From positions 21,911,726 through 21,975,725 of the forward strand of contig NC_063437.1 of the NCBI RefSeq assembly GCF_020379485.1: 64,000 nt of DNA, written 5' to 3'. The notes beneath the pieces were generated by a model. It had not been told where the DNA came from. It saw only the letters and a list, made by a program, of their open reading frames with translations, and ran no database searches. The stretch comes from Brassica napus (taxonomy: Eukaryota > Streptophyta > Magnoliopsida > Brassicales > Brassicaceae). Position 1 is the stretch's first letter, and every line of letters begins with the position of its first letter. This document shows, piece by piece, positions 1 to 12,032 of this stretch. Position numbers and translations under genes: made by a program.

Positions 1-2039
1 TTAGTAAGGTTTGTAATCATAATTTGCGTTTTGACAACGGCTGTAAAGCATATGCACATACTTGTGTTATACTATATCCAACTTGTGTTAAAGAAAGAAA
101 TCGAATTCCCCAAATCTTTGCGCTAATATGCTAGCTGGGGAAGCACGTGAATCTGATTTGCTTCATGAGCAAGAAACAAGTCAAAATTAATTTTCGACAG
201 CGCCAGGGATGGTGGAATTGTCTCCTATTCCTTCGTTTGCATTCTTTTCAGAATCAATGAATCTGAACAGAGCCTGACATCATTCATGACGTAAATGCTC
301 TTTCTATATTTATCTCTTTCCCACGTATATGCTACTAACTACTTTTCTCCTTTTTTTATAAAAGAAAAAAAATTACTACTACTTGCAATATATTTTCTTT
401 AATTGAAAATGAACTAGTTGCAATATTATTCCAAATATCGATGCTACAATACACACCATCTCCTATATCATGTGAGGCGCTATTAAGACAAATCGGTGAA
501 TTTCAGTTTTTTCAGAAGACTGGTTTGCATGAAAAAAAAAACACTAGATATATAATAATAAATCACAGTTTATAAATATGGACTGTTGACAGGCTATTAT
601 TTTGTCTATTATCATGATTCATGATAGACAAATAGATCCATATAAATAAGATCTGTTTACTTTTCAAATTTTATTTTCTGTTTACTTTTAAAATGTACCC
701 AGTTTGCCAATTTCATTACAGAATTTGTATATTCACCTAATTAACCCTATATTTATTTTCTGTTTAGAAGTAATTATTTTTATTATTTAAATAATATACA
801 CAATAACAGTACATTATTTCTGTATGAAACGAAAGGAGGATACTATAGCAATTATATACGTGATTACATACCAATCCCTTTGATTATCTGTGTCGCAAGT
901 CCAGCTAAAAATTGACACATTTTTCCCGGGAAAAAAAAAAACAAAAACCATTATAGCCATTTGATTCCCACTAAACTTTTGGAGAATCATCAGCACATAT
1001 GTCAAATAGACCCACCGAAACTCTCGCCAACCTGTTTCACACTATACTATGCATAATAAATAAATTACCGACGTAATCACAGTTAAATCTTGATCCGGTC
1101 CGAAAACGTCCCCGAATCCATGGATCTTGAATTTGGAAACTTTTTTACATGTTACAGGCCACTTATGAAGCCATTAGCCCCTGGGCTTAATGGTCTAACA
1201 GAGTGCACGATAAAAATTGAAATATCATGTTTCTTTTTGCTGTATCCTCCTCTATAGTGCAATGAACAGCGGTGTGATTGTATTCACTAGGACAAAACAA
1301 AGCACTGTATTTCATCTTGGTCTAACATGCTTATGATTATAGCAGCACCAGGCATGTGTCCAAGTATAGTTATATCTTTTAACATTTTGGGACCTTTGAT
1401 TATAGTAAATCGATCACGTATAGATCTTGATGGACATAAGCCATGAATCGGTTTAGTCCTAGTCTGAAGAAAGTCCCTCAAAGTGAACACGGAGCATTTG
1501 TGAATTTGATCAAAACCATTTTATAAGCATTGCTCTAATCTGGGATCAGAAATAGCAGTTCATGGATTATTAAAAAAACAAGAAAAGTCATGGATTATCC
1601 CTCATTTGTCGTTTGATATATGAAACCAACGGAATAAATTATAAAAAGGATATATTTCGATAAAAAATAGAAAATGTAAAATTGTTTAATTTCTGTTACT
1701 TTGAATCCAGTGAAATGATGCATTCCAAATTAATTTATTCCAGTTGCAATCTTAGTAAACTATGATATTTCCAAGAACAAGAAAAAAGTATAAATTAGAA
1801 AATTATATATTTTTAAAAGTTATTAGACATAGATACAACACAGTAGATAAATTTCATACTTTTGAAATATGAAATTAAAAGTTAAACAATATAATTTTTT
1901 CCTCATCTTTCATACGTGAGACAAACAAAAAGTGAATCTTACAACTTCATCCCCGCGCATATTTATCCTACCGAAAGTGAAGGTTGTACTTTTCACCTTT
2001 TACATGGACACGTACTAGTCTTTTTCAATTTTATATGAT
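1..2039. other. Intergenic DNA, no gene recognised
   Basis: AT-rich DNA downstream (3') of the pectin methylesterase gene. Only short, unconvincing open frames are present on either strand. The one structured item is a micro-insertion at 1571-1587, listed separately. Arabidopsis has MIR408 near the equivalent position; no matching mature sequence was seen here. Confidence 0.6.
1560..1598 (+). mobile_element. Micro-insertion: A-rich 17 bp between 11-bp direct repeats
   Basis: The 11-bp word tcatggattat occurs at 1560-1570 and again at 1588-1598. Between them lies taaaaaaacaagaaaag. This is the structure left by target-primed retrotransposition of an almost fully 5'-truncated element. Chance or slippage is possible for one example; see the finding on the whole set. 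Confidence 0.5.
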
Positions 2040-3929
2040 TTATAATCCAAGGTTGACGGGCACGTTAGCTTCTTGAATCCATTCAACGGGAGCCAACCAG
2101 TTAGCCACAGAGAACTGGTTAACCTCAGACGCAGACTTGGCGATCTTAACCCAGTCAACTCTTTTGTTAGTGTTAGCTCCTGGTCCACGGTTGTTGAACT
2201 CAACGTACTTACATGTCTTGTGGAAACTCTCCCCATCCCAGATTTTCCATCCTTCGGGTTTAATCACATCACCGATCTCGCTGTTGATGACCGCGGTGGT
2301 GGAGTACTTCTTCCACGGCCTTCCCAAGTACGACGCAACGGTTAACCTCTCTGCCTGTAGTTTCTTGTCTGCAACGATGCGGCAGTTCTGGAGGACGATA
2401 CCGATTTTCATGGATAGTCCCTTTTCGTTTCCGTCGGCTGTGACGGTGTTGAATTGATTCTTGTTTCCTTTACGGACAACAATCATTGAGTTTTGGATAA
2501 CGGTTGCGCCCTTTCCGAAGATGAAATCGATTGTTCCTGAGACGACGATGTTTCTGTAGAACTGACGACCGTTGTTAGCGTATAGAGTGTCTTGGTAACC
2601 ATCGAATCTACAGTTGAAGAGGACTGCACGGTCTCCATTCACTCTGATTGCCACGGCTTGGTGTCCCATTGGACCAGCTGTGTTCTTGAATCCAATAAAT
2701 TTAGCCATGAACCCTTCAGATTCCACCTCTACACAAATACAACATTACATGTAATAATTAAATGAGTTATTGATATTATTGAGATTTGTAATAATAACTA
2801 TTAAGTTAGGGTTAGGGTGAGACTTACGGACTGTGCCACTAAGGGAAGTGGTGGTTCCAGGGGTGAGTTTAACGCTTCTGTTGAAAGAGATAATGGTCTT
2901 TCTTGCACCATCTCCGAACATGAAGATGTTGTTCTTTTTCTTAGGGATCACAACTTGCTCTTTGTAGATACCAGCCTTGATGTGGATAATGCATCTACCT
3001 GGGTTTTTCTGGGGACAAGCATCAACGGCTTGTTGGACCGTCTTAAACTGTCCGCTTCCATCCTTAGCCACCACATAGGTTGCTTTGATTCTAGCACCAC
3101 CTTCACCACCCTTTTCGCCACGTCCAGCGTTAGCCATGAGCTTCCTGTCTGTACCCGAAACCCATCTTGGGATTCCGAGGTCGTCAAGGTCTTCAAGAAG
3201 ACGACGAGAAGGACCGTCTGGATCGGCCACGGGAGTATCAACGGCAGGAGTGGCTTTTTTGTCGACTGGAGCTGCTCCTTTCTCGGAGGAAGAGAAGAAA
3301 TCACCTGTCATGTTCTTGAAATCATCCATTTTGATGTTAAGCTTGGCCATCGCGCTGACGACTGTGTGGAAGATGTCAATAGCGTTGCCTGTGAGAATCT
3401 TGGAGTTTGCAATGCCTTCTCCAATAGTCTTTCTCAAATCATCTTCTTCGATATCATCAAGACAATCGGTTTGGTAGTTGTAAACACCGGTTAACCATTG
3501 TTTAAGCTGGTCGATTTTGCTACCGATCTGGTTAAGATCTTCACCCATTTCCTCAATAATGGTACCGAGATCCTCAAGCGCGTACATGAAAACTCTCTTG
3601 CAGTAATCAAGAACGGCTTTGTTGTTTGGTGAGATGCTTGAACCCAATTTCCCTTCGGTTTTACCCGTGAAGTTTGATGATTTGGTTATTGCATCTTGTG
3701 TAGCGAGGATGAAGGCCTTGATCAGCTTGTTTGGGTCATCGCTCTTGACTGGCTCGAGTGTTTTGACACACGAGGCTTTGTCAGAAGTAGCCTGGCAAAT
3801 TCCTTGAACGGCTTTCATCTGTGGAGACAGAGGAGTGTCGTTGTTTCTGTTAACGATGGCAACGACTCCTATGGCTACTCCGACCAATAAAAGGACGGAG
3901 GCCACAGAAACAACAACTTTTCCTATCAT
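2040..3929 (-). CDS. VGDH1/VGD1: Pectin methylesterase, VANGUARD type, with PMEI pro-region
   Basis: Two exons (3929-2828 and 2728-2040) encode 596 aa. The 99-bp intron has GT..AG ends. The enzyme removes methyl esters from cell-wall homogalacturonan; VGD-type enzymes are needed for pollen-tube growth in Arabidopsis. Residues 1-25 form a signal-anchor-like hydrophobic segment ([20 protein letters not shown]). A PMEI-like pro-region follows, with the processing-type motif RRLLE near residue 240. The catalytic domain carries [31 protein letters not shown] and YLGRPW, so the two catalytic Asp and the Arg of family CE8 are present. Length matches VGD1 (about 595 aa). Whether this is the counterpart of At2g47030 or At2g47040, a tandem pair in Arabidopsis, cannot be settled; only one copy lies in the window. 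Confidence 0.95.
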
Positions 3930-4086
3930 TTTTTTATATTTTATTATATTGTTTTGTGTATTTTTGAATTTTTTTTGCTCCCTCCGGTTTTATTTAGAGG
4001 TTAATCGGAGAGGGAGGGGCTTTATTAGAGAAAAGCCAAGTTGTTTAATGACTCGGGCCAGTGAATATTGTGATGGATTATGGAGG

Positions 4087-4093
4087 ATTTATA
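4087..4093 (-). promoter_or_regulatory. Probable TATA box of the pectin methylesterase gene
   Basis: TATAAAT on the minus strand, about 160 bp upstream of the ATG at 3929. It is the only well-formed TATA motif at a sensible distance. Position and sequence only; no TSS data. Confidence 0.4.
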
Positions 4094-5743
4094 GTAGCTT
4101 TTAGTATCTAAAAAAAAGCTACGTGCATGGAATTTGCATGGAGAGAGAGATTTACGGTCGACGAATGGCTGAGAATATCTGGTAAAAAAAGGTCTAATTA
4201 ACTAATGACACTATGAAATTGCTTTATTGTGAGGTTTAAAATTGGTCAACGCAAGATAAATATGGAGTACGATCCTGGTTGGAGGGTGTGGTAGGCCTGG
4301 TGGCGTGATTGACTACAAATAGAAATGACATATATAGATATAAGTAACAAGTGAGTTAGTTAACAATATAATTAAGTGATTTAGGCAAATGTAAAATGTT
4401 GTGATGAGTTCAAAATCTGGAAATCAACCAGACTCAACTAGGATAATTCCAACAAAATTGTGTTTATTTTTTTTTTAATATGAAATTTCTTGGGGAAAAA
4501 ATAGATTAACTCGAATCAAACCAATACAATGAGATTTTGAAAAAAAAAATATGCTGCCATAAAAATGTCTATATAAAATTAGCTATGTAAAACCCGAAAT
4601 AATCTTCAAATTAGTCTAAGAAAACTTATGATTACATCACCAAATTACATGAGAAGATAAATTTATAAACATTGATTGACATATATGGTAAAAATCATAT
4701 GAGATCTGATTCTCAAAACCAACATGTTGCTATATTGATAAAGGTTTTGCAATCAGAGTTCTTTTTGGTAGAATGTTTTCCTTTTGTCAACTGGTAGAAT
4801 GTCTATATCTCAAGTTTTTATCATCATTATGATTGTTTCTAAAAGCTTATGATGGTGTACTATATATTAGTCGTAGTTTTTTAGCTTGAGTTTATTGGTA
4901 AAGTCATTATAGTGATAGTTACACATTTAAGCAACTAATGTTATGTATATAAACAAAACTGCTTTACGGTTTGGCTAATCAATTACTGAAGTGTATTTTT
5001 TGGGCATTTCTCTCACTCGAGCTTAATGTAATATTACACTATCTGATCAACAAATGATGAAAAATTAAAGTATTTCGCTACTAGTTTTCGTTATACTTCT
5101 GTAAAAGATTGAAAACTTTGGTATAATAATTTAACATTTTATCAAAAAAATGATGAAAAATTAAATTGTTTTTAGTTTGTGTGTAAAATACATACAACTA
5201 CACAATTGCATAGGAAAAACATTGATAGAAAATGTATCACTGATTAGAAGAATAAGAGAGAGGGTATCACCAACACAACACCAAAACATGATTGTAGCAT
5301 CAAAAATAAACTTAGCAATAGAATGGTACGTATTCAGCTTATGCTAAGTAGTATTTTTAGTAGAATTTCGATTTTGACCTATAGTGATTAATTAGTGACT
5401 CGTACCTTGTCTTCTACGTTTATGTAGCCATTAAAAATTTAGGTCAAAATGTAAAATTAACGAAAAGGAAAATGAAGGAAAAAGAAAATTTAAAATGTAG
5501 ACATATAAAAGATAGTATACCAAATACATTATTAATATTAGATTATCACATTTTCCATATCCTTTCCAACCACGAGGTCCATACATGATTATCACCCATA
5601 ACATATTAATCACAAACATACATCAAAAGGAACCTTTCTTTACAAGATTCCTAACATGACTTACAAAAACCCAAACGATGCAGATTATTTATCACCATCG
5701 ACGACGCCATACATTTTTATTTGCTTTTTCTTCAATAAATAGA
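4094..5743. other. Intergenic DNA between PME and PMEI genes
   Basis: AT-rich and without a convincing gene. It holds the upstream region of the PME gene and the 3' flank of the PMEI gene, plus one micro-insertion (4766-4802). The word atgatgaaaaattaaa recurs about 100 bp apart near 5054 and 5150. Confidence 0.55.
4766..4802 (-). mobile_element. Micro-insertion: 15 bp between 11-bp direct repeats
   Basis: tggtagaatgt is at 4766-4776 and 4792-4802. The insert at 4777-4791 reads gttgacaaaaggaaa on the minus strand. It shares the start gttgac plus A-run with the insert at 54873-54883. Confidence 0.5.
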
Positions 5744-6394
5744 TCAGACGTAGTAAAAGGACAAAGGTGGTGGGAGCAACGAATCAGTATCTTTCTGGTT
5801 TAGTTTGGTCTTAATGTTAAGAGTGTTAAACACTTTTCCCATTCCAGCGAACACATCCACAGACTCGCCACTCATTCTTTTCCCAAGCCCAATCCCTCCT
5901 TGAACCTCTTTCAACAATGTTTTGTCGTAAATGTCATCGAGACAACTCGACTGGTAGTTGAAGATCGATGTCATCTTCTTCTTACATGTGAAGTAATTAT
6001 CAGCCATGCTCGTTATGTCTTTTCCCGCGGCTTTCCAGAAATCTGAAAAGTCTTCCAAGGCGTTGTTTAGCTGTTTCTCGCAACTGGTGATGCAAGTTGT
6101 GGCAAATTTGTCTCCCTTGTACTTGGGTTTGATTCCGGAGAGGAACTTCAAGCCCTTTTTAACGGAGGTTTCTGCTCCCGTCGCTAAGTGACGGACCAAA
6201 ACGTCGGGATCATTGCTTGGGACGGTTTTCAAGGTTATGCTACAGAGACGTTTGTCTTGGACAACGCTGCAGATTCCTGCCACTGTTTTTTCGTGTTCCG
6301 GTGTGACGGCGTCACGTTTGGCTGGGATAATGAATGCGGTTGCGGTTAGGGCGATGCATAGAATTAGAAAGGCGAGTTTTATTGGAGTGTTCAT
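5744..6394 (-). CDS. Invertase/pectin methylesterase inhibitor-like protein
   Basis: Single-exon gene of 216 aa, the likely counterpart of At2g47050. The N-terminus has a cleavable signal peptide (KLAFLILCIALTATAF, cut near residue 20-25), so the product should be secreted to the apoplast. The PMEI domain follows, with the family's paired cysteines visible in GICSVVQDKRLC, TTCITSCEK, FTCKKK and SSCLDDIYD. Family members form four-helix bundles that bind and block pectin methylesterases or invertases. It resembles the pro-region of the neighbouring PME (NYQ.xCLDDI is shared), so the two may share an origin. The target enzyme is unknown. The C-terminus (PPPLSFYYV) is not a motif I recognise. 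Confidence 0.88.
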   Translation of the reverse strand: MNTPIKLAFLILCIALTATAFIIPAKRDAVTPEHEKTVAGICSVVQDKRLCSITLKTVPSNDPDVLVRHLATGAETSVKKGLKFLSGIKPKYKGDKFATTCITSCEKQLNNALEDFSDFWKAAGKDITSMADNYFTCKKKMTSIFNYQSSCLDDIYDKTLLKEVQGGIGLGKRMSGESVDVFAGMGKVFNTLNIKTKLNQKDTDSLLPPPLSFYYV

Positions 6395-6476
6395 TTTTTT
6401 GGGTTTTTTTTTTGTTATGGGACGTGTGAATTGGAAAGGATTGGATAGAAAAAGAGAAGGAAGAAGAAAGGGTGCG

Positions 6477-6486
6477 TATATATATA
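6477..6486 (-). promoter_or_regulatory. Probable TATA box of the PMEI gene
   Basis: TATATATATA lies about 83 bp upstream of the ATG at 6394, a normal distance for a plant TATA box with a short leader. Confidence 0.45.
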
Positions 6487-7044
6487 GAGATTTTTATTTG
6501 ACTTTTCTAAATTTGAATGTTTATTTTTGTTATTGGTTTTGACTATTTTCAGAGATTAATGGATGATCACGAGTGAATTGAGGCGTTTTTAATCTGTGGA
6601 CATGCCATGCTCCTGTCCTCCAAGAAACCCTATTTCTTTCTCTTTGTTTTTATCAGCCAACAGAGACGCTCAATATTATTTTATCTTTTGTTACGCAATT
6701 AGGTAAGAATGAGAAGTATTCAACAAACAAAAAAATTGGTGAGAATATCAACAAACTTATCTTAAAAACATATTTAATAGATTAATAACCATAGTAACAG
6801 AAATGATATTTTACTATATACACATAAGAATTCGTAGGTTCATAACAGAAAATTAACCAAAAGATTGTCAATGATTTATTGCTTTTTGAAGTAATACATC
6901 AACGGAGAGTTTTATGCACATTAAGATTGTCGATGACATAATTGTATTTTTTTTCTATTTGTAAATTTACAATGGAAATGATCTTGTACTAATTATTTGA
7001 AGCTTTAGAGAAATCATCATTTAACAAATTATTACATTTATGAC
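6487..7044. other. Intergenic, no gene recognised
   Basis: AT-rich upstream DNA of the PMEI gene and 3' flank of the ARO pseudogene. No coding signal or repeat stood out. Confidence 0.5.
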
Positions 7045-8440
7045 TTACTCAAATGGTTGCTTCGATGCACATTCCAATACTTCCATGACTTGTTCTTCTC
7101 TGGCACATGAACTGCGATGCAGATCAGAACTTCAGAAGCTCTAACACTGGAATCCGAATCTCACATCCTAAAGAAGATAGCTCGATGAGCCGCTTTGCAG
7201 CTCCAGCTTCTACTATTGCTCTTGAATGATCTATGTGTAAGTAATTACACGGGATAGCAAATTTAGTGAGTGCTACAATTGCTTCTCTTAATACCTCTCG
7301 ATCTCTTAGGCCAAGAAGCTTCACCAATTGTTCAATCATTGATGTATCGGACGCTCTAAATGATCGTGCCAGGTTCCCTATTAATGTGATGTATGGTATT
7401 AGTAAAACCATGTCTCCATTTTCTTCAATGAGCTTATGGAATTGATTAACAATGGCCTTGAAAACTGGAGACTTGCACTTGAAAGCTGAGTGTCTTCTCA
7501 AGCTAGAGTCCATCTCTGCCACAGAAGTAATCTCTATTAAAACCATCAAGGAGATGAGCCTAACTTCTCTGTCTTGTATCTCAAGCAAATCTGCGAAACG
7601 CAAGAATCTTTTTGAATCGGTGATGCTTTTGCTGATAGATGAATTTCCTTTGGCTAGCTCCCTCAAAGCTTTTGCTGCCATTGCCTTCATGTGCCAAGAG
7701 TCCTCTTCGAGCTTTGAAGTCAAAAGGCTTAGAAGGAGCTGAATCACGTCATGTTGTGCGAACAAGTCCTGGCTCTCGGAGAAGCTCGAGACCAACACGG
7801 ACGTGGCACAAGCCACCTCTGCTTGAACCCTCATCGACCCTTGTTTGAGGATCTTAACAAATACAGAACACAAACCATTACGGATCATGATCTCTGCGCA
7901 TCTAGGGTTGTCACTGGCCATTGATCTCAGCGACCTAGCTGCTTCACAGGCGTCATCATCAAGTGTCCCTGTGTAAAGAATTGCCATAAGTTCATATATC
8001 AAGAAAATAGTTGGATCCCTTATGGCGAAGGGTAGGAGACCAGTTAGCTGCTCGTGTTTGCCATCATGTGATGGAGTGGAGACGTTGAGGAGCCACGAGA
8101 CGTTGATGATGGATCTTTCCAGCCGGACAAGCATCTTTTTGGTAAGTGGAGACGCGGATTATTGTCAAGACGCGATTCCTTAGCTTTGGGATGCACTTGT
8201 CTAACACAGCGAGAGACTTTTGAAGCACAGCTTCGGCGATTGAGATGACGTGGCGGGTCGGAAACTCGCATAGATTGGAGCTGGCGGTTAAGGCTTTCTC
8301 CAGCAGTTCTAAGAGTTTTGTACCTTGATCTTGACCACGTCCCACTCCTTCTTGAATAATCTGGCTTCGTTTGACGCTTGAATAACTTGAACCGCAAGAT
8401 CAACCGCGGAGATAAGGATAGGCTTCACCGTATCCGCCAT
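7045..8440 (-). pseudogene. ARMADILLO REPEAT ONLY (ARO) family pseudogene, several frameshifts
   Basis: Homology to ARO proteins (Arabidopsis ARO1-4, armadillo-repeat proteins of tip growth) runs the whole length but changes frame several times. It starts at the ATG at 8440 (MADTVKPILISAVDLAVQVI). It shifts near 8310-8320 into KLLELLEKALTASS, then near 8140 at a run of five A into MLVRLERSIINVSWLLN. The long middle frame (7124-8134) contains MKAMAAKALRELAKGNSSI and IGNLARSFRASDT. It stops after LELLKF, yet the adjoining frames continue with LICIAVHVPE and EQVMEVLECASKQPF, ending at 7045. Compared with ARO1 as I recall it, one armadillo repeat (about 42 aa, after IMIRNG) and a long linker (before HMKAMAAKA) are missing. 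A. thaliana has no ARO gene at this locus in my memory, so this is probably a transposed, dead copy. Sequencing error cannot explain the two internal losses. Confidence 0.85.
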
Positions 8441-9526
8441 AGAAATGAGATTGAGTCCTACGCGTAGGAACAAAGTCGTAGTAAAGTTTACTAGCGTTTT
8501 AGTTATATATGAAGACAAGAAAAAGTTGTCTTTTATCATTTTCTTCTTCTCTGATTCAAACAAAATATCTCTGTCTATTTCGTTCGATTTAGATTGTTAA
8601 TTTTCTTTTATGTTAGATGTGGAAAAGTATGTATAATAGGAAGACATCAAGAAACATCCAAGTCCGTTCTTACTCTTTCTTTACACCATTCCAATTAGTA
8701 TTTACTAAGATCATTTAGTGACCTGAGTATCATCTTATCACGTGTTATTGTGGAAACCCGTTATAACCACAATCCATAGCAAGAAGAGGACACATATAGG
8801 TATCGCTAGTATATACCACGAAGATATCTCATGCATGGTAAAGACGTAAAGTAAGAAATTGATATTGAAATATTGCTGTACTGATAATGAACGATGGACG
8901 CATGGGCTTATGATATTTGGTCTCATGGGCTTAGTTTACAATAAATGGCGGCAATCTCGGCCATCAAGCCTAACAAGATGATAAAGGCTCATTACGTAGG
9001 TAAGTTGGTTTCCTTACTCGTAGAGCCACGGCCCTCGATGAATTGTTGATGGGTTGAAAACTTCAAAGAAGCATAATTGCACTAGAAGAGGAAAGTTAAA
9101 AGTTTTTGTGTTATTCTCTAACCCTTGTCATGAAACTACATGTGTCAATAATTACAAGAGTTGACTGGTTGAATCTGTAATCGCGTGTTTTAACATCAGA
9201 GTTTTGACTGCAGAAAGTTAGGTCGTATAATTAATGGACGTGATTTTGTTAAAAGTTAAAGCTATATAATCAACCTAATTTTTTTTTAAAAAAAAATCAA
9301 TCCCTACATCCCCTAAAGGTCTATCTACAAATTAATCCCTAAGAAATTAGGATTTTACGTTTTATATAATTTCCTTGGGTGATAAAAGCTTAATATATAT
9401 AGTCAATATATATGGGAATGACCAGATATAATATATACTGAGCTAGTACTAAATTGTAAAGATCTCAACTAACATGCATGTTTTAATTTATACGTAATAG
9501 TTTGTAGATTATAGATCAGTGGATAC
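8441..9526. other. Intergenic, no gene recognised
   Basis: Mixed-composition DNA upstream of the ARO pseudogene. No open frame resembles a known protein, and no repeat termini were found before the hAT element. Confidence 0.5.
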
Positions 9527-10338
9527 ATAATAAGCAGGGTCGTCTTTTAGCACGTGCAAGTGGAGCGGTCGAATAGGGTCCAAAATTTTAGAGGGTCCAT
9601 AATTTTTTTTATTTTAGTAATAGTTATAAATTTAAAATCACATATATTTATTAAAAATCAGATTGCTATATTTAAATTTAATTTTCGTATTTATTAACCA
9701 ATAAATTTTGTTTACATAACTAACAAAAATGCAATAAGTCATGAAAAAATGAACATTTATATCAATTTATATATTTTGGAAAGTAAAAAATAGCTGTTGG
9801 TGTTTGATTTGATATTCAATGTAAATTTAGAAAGTTAATATTCTAATTTGATTATATTTAGGAAAGTATTATTTAATTAGTGATTATAAATAAGGAAAGA
9901 AATATATAATTTTCAGCAATTTTACAAAAAATAGTAAACACAAAGAAGAATGACTAATCTAAGCTTCTATAGAGAAGAAAAATGAAGAGTCTCCAACTTC
10001 TTGTTTAATCAAATCAAGAATCTACGGCTTTTGGTCTAACAATTATCCATGTTCTATTGCTTTATTAATTTTCTTATAGATTATAGCTCATGATTGTGGA
10101 TATAGAAAAAATCAAAAGAAAAAAAAAACTGAAAAATTTATAGTTTCAGAGGTATTTTTCATAAGGTTTTAATTATAAAACCAAAAGATGTTTCTTCCAC
10201 TCAAATTAGATTGGTGTATTTATTATATATTATAACAATATTTTGCAAGAAAAACATAAATTATTTCAGATTAGTAAAATGACCATTTCTTTTTTTGAAT
10301 AGGGTCTCTTTAGAGTTTAAGACGGCCCTGATAATAAG
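9527..10338. mobile_element. Non-autonomous hAT transposon with 8-bp target-site duplication
   Basis: The element spans 9535-10330 (796 bp). Its ends are CAGGGTCGTCTT (9535-9546) and AAGACGGCCCTG (10319-10330), inverted repeats with 11 of 12 matches. The 8-bp target duplication ataataag is perfect (9527-9534 and 10331-10338). The 8-bp duplication and CAGGG termini are hAT hallmarks. The interior is AT-rich with no transposase frame, so it must be mobilised in trans if at all. The perfect target duplication suggests a fairly recent insertion. Confidence 0.9.
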
Positions 10339-10892
10339 AATGGCTTTTGATCAAGCTACGTTGGGATTGACACATGGAAAAGGTTCAACGCGTACGTCTA
10401 ATCTCTCCTTCCATCAAAAGAGAGGCAGAAGAATGTGGGATTTGCTTTTAAGGTGAGGAAGAGAGGAATGAATGCGAAAGAGTTCTGTTTTAGTCTACGA
10501 CAATAAAGAGTACCCAAAAAGACAAAGATCCATTGCATGATGTAGATGGTGACCTATGCGGCTATGCCTAAGGCAACTTATTATTTTTCATTATTGCAGA
10601 CAGCAAGAATATCAATGTAAAGCAAAACAAATTTCACTGTCGATTGAGTCAATTGTTTATGCTAAAGACAAAATTTAGCAAAAAGAAAAGAAAAATTTAA
10701 GCCAGAGTTCCCTTTAATAGCTAATCTTTTGTTAGCCACCCACGTTTATTTCTAAAATTTTGTTTTGCTAATCCGGTATTTTAGAAGAAATATCAAATTG
10801 ATACTAAAAACATGCATGCTTTAGGTGAACGTGATACCAGCATACCAGATATGAGATATCATCATATATTCATATGAGTTCTTTCTCATTTC

Positions 10893-10937
10893 AATCATAT
10901 GATTGCTTGTAGCAAAAAAAAAAAAATCATATGACTG
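10893..10937 (+). mobile_element. Micro-insertion: poly(A)-ended 19 bp between 13-bp repeats
   Basis: aatcatatgattg (10893-10905) and aatcatatgactg (10925-10937) match at 12 of 13 positions. They flank cttgtagc followed by 11 A. Same architecture as the other micro-insertions. Confidence 0.5.
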
Positions 10938-11486
10938 TACCAGTAAACTAAACCCTAATTTTAATATATAAAAATGGATATATTTTCCCAACAGGGTCGG
11001 TCTCAATTTGCTCATGACCATTACTCAAGTGCTACTAATATACTTTTTAGAGGATAATCAGAGACCATTCTTTTTCATCTTCATAATGCCGAAATTCAAA
11101 ATCAAAGGGCTTAAAAACTATTGCAGTGCATCCTTTTTATAATTCATGAAAAGTAGCAATGTGTTTTCCTAGAACGACATGGAACACTCGATCGTGGTTT
11201 TCTACTTTTGTCTTCGTCTGATTCGATTTTGGAATAGAAGTTGACCCTTCTATTGTTTTATATATGCACAGTAGCAATGTGTTTTCTTCGAACGACATGA
11301 CTTAACATTAACCAGATACCTACTCTCTTCATGCTCAAAAGCATTTGCTTTTGCTTCTGTAAACTGTATATAGGTAATCCGTAATCATTCACACTTTCCT
11401 TTTCCATTTATTCCCATTCTTTTTCTTACTGGCTTTTTCATATATGATGTAACGTATTTAATTTACAGACCGTTGATTGCATGCAT

Positions 11487-11532
11487 GTGTACATAAATCT
11501 TTTTTTTTTTTTGGGCAAAGTGTACATAAATC
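11487..11532 (-). mobile_element. Micro-insertion: 20 bp, T-run plus gggcaaa, 13-bp repeats
   Basis: gtgtacataaatc is at 11487-11499 and 11520-11532 (perfect). The insert (11500-11519) is 13 T followed by gggcaaa; on the minus strand it reads tttgccc plus A13. It shares the gggYaaa end with the insert at 49537-49556. Confidence 0.6.
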
Positions 11533-12009
11533 ATGCGCACGTAATCCTTAACTTTGTAGCAAGTGCTGGTGATCAGTGTGTCTTTTTCTACTGTTTTTTT
11601 TGCTGGAGTATTAATAGTTGATCTAATTAAGAAATTATATTTTGTACAAATCCCAATCATCTCTCAAATAAATAAAAACTACATAACTATATTATGATCG
11701 ATTCTGTAGTTTGAAAATAGCTCATTTTGAACCAAGCGGTGGTATTCTTGTAGTAGTCTTTCGGGGCTCCGCGGGCATGCACATCTGTTTTGAGTTTGGT
11801 TCTTATTGTTGTGTTAGTATGGGTTTGTACTTCGGTTCAAGTGATTAATATGGTTCATCTCTTAACAATAGTCAAAAAGTATTCAAATTCGGTCATACAC
11901 TTCCAGGTTAGTCCATTGTTTAACACTAAGCACGTTTCTCTCGTGGCCGACGGGTAGCCGAAAGAGTTTATAAAAAAAAGCTCATTTTACACGAAAACCC
12001 TTTTTATTT

Positions 12010-12032
12010 TTTTGTGAGCATATTAATAACTT
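12010..12032 (+). repeat. 23-bp word shared with the right edge of the satellite array
   Basis: This stretch, core tgtgagcatattaat, recurs in the same orientation at 35348-35370 with 22 of 23 matches. It lies just outside each end of the satellite block. It may mark the original insertion locus. Confidence 0.6.

Larger units (their letters stand above)
10339..12009. other. Intergenic, no gene recognised
   Basis: AT-rich. It contains a 30-bp direct repeat, 28 of 30 matching, at 11152-11181 and 11270-11299 (starts agtagcaatgtgttttc), and two micro-insertions (10893-10937 and 11487-11532). No convincing coding frame. Confidence 0.5.

Noticed and set aside
1287..1490. 67-residue minus-strand frame downstream of the pectin methylesterase gene
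   Set aside because: No family resemblance, no promoter signal and no splice pattern; kept only as unexplained intergenic DNA.
1..2039. MIR408 near the left edge
   Set aside because: Arabidopsis has MIR408 close to these genes, but neither the mature sequence nor a precursor-like hairpin was found here; a ccaggga word near 201 does not match the rest.
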